Both the position numbers and the translations under genes were made by a program. A stretch of 48,351 bases of DNA, taken from Pseudomonadaceae bacterium. Lineage in GTDB: Bacteria > Pseudomonadota > Gammaproteobacteria > Pseudomonadales > Pseudomonadaceae. Of this stretch, positions 41,913-48,351 are shown in pieces. The stretch covers positions 1-48,351 of the forward strand of contig JAIETJ010000044.1 of assembly GCA_019745275.1 (NCBI GenBank). The letters run 5' to 3'. The stretch's first letter is position 1; each line of letters starts with the position of its first letter. The notes under the pieces are model-generated. The model ran no database searches and had not been told where the DNA came from. It saw only the letters and a list, made by a program, of their open reading frames with translations.

Positions 41913-42345
41913 AATGACCCCAAATGCGCACAGTCGAGCCAGCCATGTTGATGTTGTTAATGGCAACACCACCAATGCTTGCACCAGTACCCATGCGAAT
42001 GGCGCCAACTGATACCGAACCCGTCATGGTTGGCAATCCAATGGCTAATTGCTGAGTAGCGACAGTACCGATAGTAGTAGTCACCACATCAACCGTCAGC
42101 GGGGCGTTATCGGCAATGCTGAAACCAGTCAAAGTGATGGTTTCAAGGTTCAGCGAACCGCCGCCGGTATCGCCATCGGTGTAAGTCAGTTTGCCGATAG
42201 TGCCGGCGAAGTTACCGGCAATGCTGATGCCATCTTGGCCGGTAACTGAAGAAAGAGCTGAATCGTCCATCGAAGTCATGCCAGCTTGGGCCATGAACGG
42301 AACAGCCAGTACCGCAGCAGCCAGAACAAGTTGTTTGAAGTTCAT
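41911..42345 (-). CDS. Small secreted DUF6160/FilA-like protein
   Basis: 144 residues with a clear signal peptide (about 1-21, ending FMAQA). The mature start contains MDDSALSSVTGQDGISI, the LS-x-VTGQ-x-G-I signature I associate with DUF6160 and Acinetobacter FilA. The rest is Gly, Thr, Ile and Ala-rich with regularly spaced beta-forming segments (ETITLTGFSI, SVSVGAIRMG), nearly lacking Lys and aromatics, like a beta-solenoid or surface-exposed structural protein. Two GG pairs occur (about 61 and 125). It is first in the run, with a strong ggag leader and its own terminator, suggesting high expression. Confidence 0.8.
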   Translation of the reverse strand: MNFKQLVLAAAVLAVPFMAQAGMTSMDDSALSSVTGQDGISIAGNFAGTIGKLTYTDGDTGGGSLNLETITLTGFSIADNAPLTVDVVTTTIGTVATQQLAIGLPTMTGSVSVGAIRMGTGASIGGVAINNINMAGSTVRIWGH

Positions 42346-42443
42346 TGTTGTTTCTCCAAAAGTTCTTATAGGTAGGTTGCCCCCAGGGCACCGTTAATGA
42401 CTCCGCCATCAACAGCAGGACTGGCCTAATGCCCATCACCAGC

Positions 42444-42472
42444 GCAACCACTACTTCCATAGTCATGGTTGC
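42444..42472. promoter_or_regulatory. Inverted repeat upstream of the DUF6160 gene, possible operator
   Basis: gcaacca (42444-42450) and tggttgc (42466-42472) are perfect inverse copies separated by 15 bp, about 100-130 bp upstream of the DUF6160 ATG. The 254-bp gap also carries small hairpins near the end of the upstream regulator gene (for example ccatcc-aag-ggatgg at 42543-42557). I found no clear -35/-10 pair. Binding by the adjacent MalT-like regulators is inference. Confidence 0.4.
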
Positions 42473-42599
42473 ACTTGGCGCTTGAAGCACTAGGCTTCTC
42501 GTCCTAGTCCTAAAGTTACTGCCAGTGCTTGCTGCTGCCAGCCCATCCAAGGGATGGAGCGCTGTAGCAAGCGTACCTATTGCGGAGAACTACAGCGGC

Positions 42600-45311
42600 T
42601 CAAGCCTCATTTAATAGGCCCATCGCTTTACCTTTGAGTACCGCCTGGGTGCGGCTGCGCACACCCAACTTAGCGAACAGGTTGTGCAGGTGCCACTTAA
42701 TAGTGGCTTCAGACAAATGCACCGCTTGAGCAATATCTCGATTGGACAGACCGGCCGCCACAAACCGTAAAATTTCTTGTTCTCGATGACTAACATCATG
42801 TTTCTCATCGAATTTTTCTATATTCACAGCCAGTACCACGCACTGTTTACGCATACCCTTAGCCACTTCAAGCCAGGCCCCTGCCTGCTTTGCATCCGCC
42901 GCAAACCAAGCATCCCAGAGTGGTAGCAGCCACAGTGCATCATCTGCAAACAAGCGCCGGTAACCACACGCCCAAGCCTCCTCAAGGGTGCTGCGCAACA
43001 TGGCGAACGCCTTCTCATCGTTACCCTTTCGCCAATACGCTACCGACAGTAACAAGAGTATTCGCAGGCGCCGGTCACGCTGATGCTCATCGGCCAACTT
43101 TGCCAACGAGCCCTCGAGAAATAACTGCGCTTTGTCGGCACGGCGCTCACTTAAGGCTAGGCGCGCCTGGGCCAACGCCAAGGCAAACTGTTCGTCAGGA
43201 TAACGCCCTGAAGGCGACTCAGCCTGATGACGCTGTAACTGCAGGCAGATACGTTCGGCCTCGTTGGGGCGCTGTAACCAAAGCAGAAAATGCACCTTAC
43301 AACTCATGGCAAAGGCCAAGACGCGCTCATAGCCAGGACGCTGCAACTGGGCCAACCACGCATCAAGGTCGAGCATGGCCTGCTCGCTGGCACCACTATA
43401 AAATTGCCCACGGATGAGCACCAGTTGACCCCGACTAATTAACTCAACGGGTGTGGCCACATCACGCCATGACATCGCCTGCGGTAACTCGGCGACAATC
43501 AATGCATGCTGATCTTGCTCATAAAGAATATCGGCAAAGGCCAACACCAACGGGCCGCCGACTCGGCTGCGCAGGCCAAAAACCTGCTCTACCCGCTCCC
43601 GCGCTGTAGCGGCTATGCGATGAGCCACAATCAAGTCACCGCGCGCTTTACATGTGAGCGCATCGATCATACTGACCATCACTTGCAAGTATTCGCTGTC
43701 GGCGTATTGCAAACTTTCACGGGCTATGGCGATTGATTTCTGCGCTTGAGCAAAGTTATTTAACAACACATGTGCGGCGGCCTGGATGCAACTGAGGCTG
43801 GCGCGAAAGATCGCCTGATTACTCGGCACCATACTCAACCACTGCTGGCAAACCTTTAGGCATGGCTCTAGCTTGTCCTGGTAGAGCAATACGAGGGACT
43901 TAAGTAACTGCGCTGTTACCAACAACTCCGCCAAACCAAAATGCATGACCTTGCCGCGCCCTTGCATTAAGCGGGTACTGACTTCCTCGATGAGCGCCTC
44001 TGCCTCGGCATATTTTTGCTCGAAAGCTAACTGCCAAGCATAGAAAATCTGAAAAACTGGGTGTTCACGCATGACTTCGGCTGGCACCTTATTAATCATA
44101 CCGAGCACTCCATACACCTGATTGCTGGCAATCAACCCAGCACCTTGGCGCTCTAGCAACTCCGCGGCGAAGGCATAGTCACGAGCGCGCAGTGCATATT
44201 TAATGGCTCGCTCGGGGAAGTCGTGATCCTCGCACCAGCGCGCCGCGGCGTGCTGCAGCGCCGAGAAGTCACCACGCGCCGCTAAACGGCCCTGCAGATA
44301 CTCGGCAAACAGGTGGTGATAACGAAACCACTGTTGCTGATCATCTAAGCTAATCAAAAACAACTGCTCGCTCTGCAATCGCGCCAGCATCGTGCCACTG
44401 TCACTGCGCCCAGTTAGGGCTTCGCACAGATCCGCACAGAACTCATCCAGCAGCGAGGTTTGGTCGAGAAACAGTTGTAATTCCTCGGGCAAATTACTCA
44501 AGACATCTTCCGCCAAGTAATCCGCGATATTGCGCTCGGTACCATTTAACGCGGCAATAAAAGCGCTGCGGTCCGGATGCCGGCTCAAGGCCAAGGCTGT
44601 TAAATGTAAGGCCGCCACCCAGCCTTCAGTACGCTGATGAATTAATTTCAACTCTGCTGAACCAAGGTCTAGCTGCTTAAGGTGATTGAAGTACCAGGCG
44701 GTTTCATCGGCGCTAAGGCGTAAATCCTCAGCTTGCAAACACATCACCTGCTGCTCGGCACTAAGAAATTGGGGGTTATAACGGCTACTAATAATTAGGT
44801 GCAACCTAGCCGGCATTTTCTCGAGCAGATAGCGCACGCCGTGACCCATTTGTGGGTGACGGACCAGATGAAAATCATCAATGATCAAATAGACATTGCC
44901 CGGCAGATGTTTTAAATCCACCACAAAAGCATCAACCAGCGCCTCAATTGGCCAGCTCACATCACCTGGCCCGATTGCATTGATACTGAAGTGAAAACTC
45001 GGCAGCACTTCGCTAATTGCCGCGCAAATACACTGCAATAACCGCTGCGGCTCGCTGTCGGACTCATCACAGGACAACCACGCTACCGTGGCCCCTGCAT
45101 TGAGTAAGCGCTGCCGGTACAAGCTGAGAATGGTGCTTTTACCAAAACCTGCGGGAGCACTGAGCAGCAACAAACGTTGCTCGCGAGCAGTCAATAAGCG
45201 CTCCACCAGCAGGGTACGTTCAAGCACTGCTGGGCCGCTGGAGTCAGCGGGATATAGTTTGGTGCGCAATATTGGCGGCGCTAGCTTTTCGATTACTGAT
45301 GGCAAAGTCAT
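42600..45311 (-). CDS. MalT-like LuxR-family regulator (LAL type), second of pair
   Basis: 903-residue ATP-dependent activator. An N-terminal STAND NTPase has Walker A SAPAGFGKST near 50-59 and Walker B VYLIIDDFHLV near 140. A middle winged helix and a long helical TPR-like sensor region follow. The C-terminal LuxR helix-turn-helix is at about 835-895 (SHREQEILRFVAAGLSNRDIAQ and ATIKWHLHNLFAKLGV). MalT-type proteins oligomerise with ATP and an inducer to activate transcription. Its ATG overlaps the stop of the upstream regulator gene by 4 bp. The DUF6160 gene set lies downstream, on the same strand. Confidence 0.93.
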   Translation of the reverse strand: MTLPSVIEKLAPPILRTKLYPADSSGPAVLERTLLVERLLTAREQRLLLLSAPAGFGKSTILSLYRQRLLNAGATVAWLSCDESDSEPQRLLQCICAAISEVLPSFHFSINAIGPGDVSWPIEALVDAFVVDLKHLPGNVYLIIDDFHLVRHPQMGHGVRYLLEKMPARLHLIISSRYNPQFLSAEQQVMCLQAEDLRLSADETAWYFNHLKQLDLGSAELKLIHQRTEGWVAALHLTALALSRHPDRSAFIAALNGTERNIADYLAEDVLSNLPEELQLFLDQTSLLDEFCADLCEALTGRSDSGTMLARLQSEQLFLISLDDQQQWFRYHHLFAEYLQGRLAARGDFSALQHAAARWCEDHDFPERAIKYALRARDYAFAAELLERQGAGLIASNQVYGVLGMINKVPAEVMREHPVFQIFYAWQLAFEQKYAEAEALIEEVSTRLMQGRGKVMHFGLAELLVTAQLLKSLVLLYQDKLEPCLKVCQQWLSMVPSNQAIFRASLSCIQAAAHVLLNNFAQAQKSIAIARESLQYADSEYLQVMVSMIDALTCKARGDLIVAHRIAATARERVEQVFGLRSRVGGPLVLAFADILYEQDQHALIVAELPQAMSWRDVATPVELISRGQLVLIRGQFYSGASEQAMLDLDAWLAQLQRPGYERVLAFAMSCKVHFLLWLQRPNEAERICLQLQRHQAESPSGRYPDEQFALALAQARLALSERRADKAQLFLEGSLAKLADEHQRDRRLRILLLLSVAYWRKGNDEKAFAMLRSTLEEAWACGYRRLFADDALWLLPLWDAWFAADAKQAGAWLEVAKGMRKQCVVLAVNIEKFDEKHDVSHREQEILRFVAAGLSNRDIAQAVHLSEATIKWHLHNLFAKLGVRSRTQAVLKGKAMGLLNEA

Positions 45312-48094
45312 GGTTCGAGCAAACTCAATTCACGGACACGGCGGATAGCTTGAGTGCGATTACGCACCTTGAGCTTTTCGTAGATGTTATGTAAATGCCA
45401 CTTGACGGTACCCAAGGCCAACGCCAGTTGCTTGCCGATCTCATCGTTAGACAAGCCTTGTGCGGCCAAACACACCACTTCGCGCTCACGCTCAGTGAGC
45501 GCATCGCTTAAGGGCTCGCCAACCTTAGCCGCTCGCTGGCCCGGCCAAAGAATCAACACACTGCGTACAAAACCTTGTAACGCCGGTTGCCGCTCGGCGG
45601 ACTCCAACTGCACCAGCAACTGGCGAACGGCTTCACCTTCCTCGATAAAGAGACTGCGCAAGCCTTCGCGCTCAGCCTGCTGTAACGACTGCTGCAGCAA
45701 ACTTTGCCCGCGCTCTTGATAGCCCAGACGCTGATAACTTAAAGCCGCCAACAAATCTAAGCGCAGGCGCTGTAAGCCGTGCCAGTTGGGCTGTAACAAA
45801 CTGCGCAACTGGGTTATTTCATGCAGAGCTTCGCTGAAATTGCCACGCGCCTGCTGTAAACGAACACGACTTAAGCCATGCACCCAGAGCACCGGATTAA
45901 AGCTCGCTGGCTGGTACTGTTCGGCGTGTTTAAGCCACTCAAAACTGTTTAAGCGTTGTTCGGCGCGCTTAATTCGATCAGTCGCCGGCTCTTGCAAAAT
46001 CAAGGCAATTTCATCACCCAGTGCCTGCGCATAAAACCGCCACGATTGATTGCGCGCCGCCAAGTTTTGCATCAAAGCCAAGCTGGCCATGGCCTCTTTC
46101 GGGTTATTTTGCATACGCTGGGTACGCGCCAAACAAAGCATGGCTTGCGCATACAAATCGATCGGCTTAATCACATCAACCGTGGCCAATGCCCAGTTGA
46201 GTTTTTCCTCTAGGCCGAGCAAATTTCCCTGCTGATAGGTAATTAACGCCTCGCAGATAGCCGGTAACGCCAACGCCCGCGAGCGCTCGCCAAACCAAGG
46301 CAATACACGGGTGCGTAACTGGGCAAACAACAACTGCGCTTGTTTAATTTGCCCCTGTTCAAGGGCCATGAAAATCTCGACATTAACCAACTGCATGTCG
46401 AGATAGCGGCCTTCCAAAAAGTGATTGCGTTGCTGCGCCAACGCCAACAAACGGCGGGCATGCTCGGGCTGAATCAACACCACATGGGCCAGCGCACCGA
46501 CAATCAACACCGCCACTTCTAAAAAAGCACTGTGTTTGCCGAGCTGCGGCTCGATTTTACGCGCCAAGCCTACGCACACTTGCAGGTCATCTTTTTGCAA
46601 CGCAATGACCGCTTTAACCGCCAGCACCGCGAGTTGATTATCGCTGATAGGCACATCGCCCTTAACACTGGGGAAACCCGCAAGCAGGCTATCGAGCATG
46701 CAATTGGCTTGCGGCAGTGCCAATTGCGCAGCCTTATCCCAAACCTCAGCTAACACCAATATCGGGTAATTCGCGGCGATATGATCGGGCACTTGCTTGC
46801 GCCAGCGATAAATCTGATTGAGTTGCCCACGATTGATCATCTCCAAGCCGCAGGCATCCACCAAGGCGGCCAGCATTTCGGGATCTTGTGCAAGCGCTGC
46901 GTGCTGAATAGCTAAGTCTTGCATGTGGTGATTGGTGAACCACAAGCTGGCATTGAAATGTAATTGTTTGAAACGCTCTGGATCGCGCTCTTTTAATCGC
47001 GCTTGGAGAAATTCGGCAAACACCGTGTGAAAGCGATACCACTGACGTCCGCGGTCCAGTGGCAACAGAAACAACTGCATGACCTCCAAGCGCTCCAGCA
47101 ACTGCTGACCATCCTGACGACCGGTCAAAGCGTTGGCCAAATCACCACTTAGTTGCCGGGCAATGCTCAAGGCCAGCAAGGCTTCTTGCAGTTCGTGAGG
47201 CAACTGCTCAAACACCGAACGCAACAGGTAATCGGCAACGGCCACCTGTCCGACGCTGGCGTCGGGCATATGCACGCCGTTTGATGGCTGATTGCGCAGC
47301 CATAAACTGGCCAAATGCACACCCACCATCCAGCCCTCAGTATTGCGGTGCAATTGCACCAGAGCGGGCTCATCGAGTTGCACCTCCAAACGAGCAAGGT
47401 AAGCCGCGGTTTGTTGCAGATTTAAGCGCAACTCATCGCTGCCGATTTCAAGCAGCAAGCCCTTGGCCCGCCAAGTAGCCAAATTCAAGGGTGCCTGGGT
47501 GCGGCTGCCAATCGCCAAGGTAAAGCCGGCAGGAGCCAAACGCACCAAGCGATTTAAGGCCGTGAATAACTCTGGATTACGCAACAGGTGCAAGTCATCC
47601 AGAACCAGCAATAACGGCTGAGTAACCACGGACAAATCAACCAGTAAACTCTCCATCACAGCGGCGACAGGAACCTGCATGGTGTTTTGTAGATAGCCCA
47701 AAGCATCCGCGCCAAGCTCCGGCAAAACAGTATTCAAGGACTCTATTAATTGCGCGTAAAAACGCCCAGGGTCGTCATCTTCACGCGCCAGCGAAAACCA
47801 CGCGACTAAATGCCCAAGTTCTTGCCTTTGCTGAGCCAACAGACTCAGCGCGGTGGTTTTACCGAAACCTGCGGGGGCACAAAACAACAAAACTCGAGCG
47901 TTAGGCTGGCCGGCAAACGCGGCCAGCACCTGAGACTGACTCAGTGCATCAGCAGGAATTTGCGGCGGCATCAACTTAGAGCGCAATAAACTTTCGGCGG
48001 CCGGTTCGTCAGCAACACCCATGAGCAAAACCCCTAGTAAATTATGATTATTCTGTGAGGCTAGAGCCTCGGGGGATAGCTGCATACTAAACAT
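45308..48094 (-). CDS. MalT-like LuxR-family regulator (LAL type), first of pair
   Basis: Up to 928 residues, same layout as its neighbour. Walker A is CAPAGFGKTT near 70-80, Walker B LLLVLDDLHLL near 160, a helical sensor region covers about 400-850, and the LuxR helix-turn-helix is at about 860-920 (LTEREREVVCLAAQGLSNDEIG and GTVKWHLHNIYEKL). Start candidates are 48094 (aagggc upstream) and 48022 (aggggt upstream, protein starting MGVADEPAAESLLRSKL); the family homology begins near the latter. It is divergent from pabB. The inducing ligand is unknown. Confidence 0.92.
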   Translation of the reverse strand: MFSMQLSPEALASQNNHNLLGVLLMGVADEPAAESLLRSKLMPPQIPADALSQSQVLAAFAGQPNARVLLFCAPAGFGKTTALSLLAQQRQELGHLVAWFSLAREDDDPGRFYAQLIESLNTVLPELGADALGYLQNTMQVPVAAVMESLLVDLSVVTQPLLLVLDDLHLLRNPELFTALNRLVRLAPAGFTLAIGSRTQAPLNLATWRAKGLLLEIGSDELRLNLQQTAAYLARLEVQLDEPALVQLHRNTEGWMVGVHLASLWLRNQPSNGVHMPDASVGQVAVADYLLRSVFEQLPHELQEALLALSIARQLSGDLANALTGRQDGQQLLERLEVMQLFLLPLDRGRQWYRFHTVFAEFLQARLKERDPERFKQLHFNASLWFTNHHMQDLAIQHAALAQDPEMLAALVDACGLEMINRGQLNQIYRWRKQVPDHIAANYPILVLAEVWDKAAQLALPQANCMLDSLLAGFPSVKGDVPISDNQLAVLAVKAVIALQKDDLQVCVGLARKIEPQLGKHSAFLEVAVLIVGALAHVVLIQPEHARRLLALAQQRNHFLEGRYLDMQLVNVEIFMALEQGQIKQAQLLFAQLRTRVLPWFGERSRALALPAICEALITYQQGNLLGLEEKLNWALATVDVIKPIDLYAQAMLCLARTQRMQNNPKEAMASLALMQNLAARNQSWRFYAQALGDEIALILQEPATDRIKRAEQRLNSFEWLKHAEQYQPASFNPVLWVHGLSRVRLQQARGNFSEALHEITQLRSLLQPNWHGLQRLRLDLLAALSYQRLGYQERGQSLLQQSLQQAEREGLRSLFIEEGEAVRQLLVQLESAERQPALQGFVRSVLILWPGQRAAKVGEPLSDALTEREREVVCLAAQGLSNDEIGKQLALALGTVKWHLHNIYEKLKVRNRTQAIRRVRELSLLEP

Positions 48095-48183
48095 TGCCTG
48101 CCCTTCAAGTAAACCCGCCCAAGGCTCTAGGATGAACAGTTGCGGCAGTCTACAATTATCCCTCGCCTTCCTGATCAGCCCGT

Positions 48184-48351
48184 ATGCCTACCTGCTCTGT
48201 CTACGCCCTGCCCTATTGTTTGGATCCGGCGGATTACTTCGCCCGAATCCACCTCGAAGCTGGCGCCGTTTTGCTTGATGCTGGCCGGCCACTGGCCACT
48301 CGAGCACGTTACGACATCCTTAGCGCCTGGCCATTGGCACAGTTGGCGGCC
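48184..48351 (+). CDS. pabB: Aminodeoxychorismate synthase component I PabB (3'-truncated by window edge)
   Basis: The first 56 codons are visible, beginning MPTCSVYALPYCLDPADYFARI and then GAVLLDAGRP and RYDILSAWPL, the PabB N-terminus of Pseudomonas. The enzyme makes 4-amino-4-deoxychorismate for folate synthesis with PabA. The frame is open to the last base. P. aeruginosa also has two LuxR-type regulator genes beside pabB, which supports the call. The catalytic part lies beyond the window. Confidence 0.85.
   Translation, partial: MPTCSVYALPYCLDPADYFARIHLEAGAVLLDAGRPLATRARYDILSAWPLAQLAA

Noticed and set aside
42212..42550. 112-codon minus-strand frame covering the DUF6160 promoter region
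   Set aside because: Overlaps the start of the DUF6160 gene in another frame, has no ribosome site and no protein-like pattern. The region is better read as regulatory.

Overview
The window is a chromosomal segment of a Pseudomonas-like gammaproteobacterium with moderately high GC. The assignment rests on gene content and order that I recognise from Pseudomonas: an amidohydrolase-ubiG-mupP-yciK block, a GGDEF gene facing rluB, scpA/scpB with yciO and the PHP nuclease, yciB-yciI, trkH, cyaB with a MASE2 domain, an HsbD-like cyclase beside recQ, lapG-lapD, and paired MalT-like LuxR regulators next to pabB. All calls come from reading the sequence; no database search was run. No rRNA, tRNA, CRISPR array, prophage or intact insertion sequence was seen.

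Layout. 1-4.6 kb (+): end of an amidohydrolase gene, ubiG, mupP, a REP-like palindrome, yciK and a GAF-like/GGDEF cyclase gene behind a possible sigma-54 promoter. 4.6-9.1 kb (-): rnm, yciO, scpA, scpB, rluB. 9.1-10.6 kb (+): yciB, yciI and a small coiled-coil envelope protein. 10.6-18.3 kb: nitroreductase, trkH, an AraC regulator, an Mpo1-like protein, cyaB, a GT4/LpxH-like pair and a SelW-like protein. 18.3-22 kb (-): a FimV/HubP-type polar protein and a DUF2804 protein. 22-29.6 kb: a denitrification island with hemN, a SCO-like gene, nirV, a nirK carrying a fused cytochrome c domain, a quinol-type norB, and divergent nsrR. Two NsrR-like boxes lie in the norB/nsrR gap and an Anr/Dnr-like box lies upstream of nirK. 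29.6-33 kb (-): HsbD-like cyclase and recQ. A 248-bp MITE-like element sits upstream of recQ. 33.5-37.2 kb (+): yecA-like, DUF454, lapG and lapD.

37.2-48.1 kb (-) is the least understood part. Two overlapping genes for about 900-residue MalT-like ATPase regulators precede a gene set encoding a small secreted DUF6160/FilA-like protein, a secreted or anchored C39-like cysteine peptidase, an outer-membrane beta-barrel, a FadL-family barrel, and a periplasmic protein joining three DUF4124-like repeats to a MalM-like domain. A terminator-like hairpin separates the DUF6160 gene from the rest, and an inverted repeat in its upstream region may be an operator. I infer one dedicated envelope system under the two regulators; its substrate and function are unknown. 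The window ends in the first 56 codons of pabB on the + strand.

Second-messenger genes are frequent: two GGDEF cyclases, the c-di-GMP receptor LapD with its protease LapG, and the cAMP cyclase CyaB.
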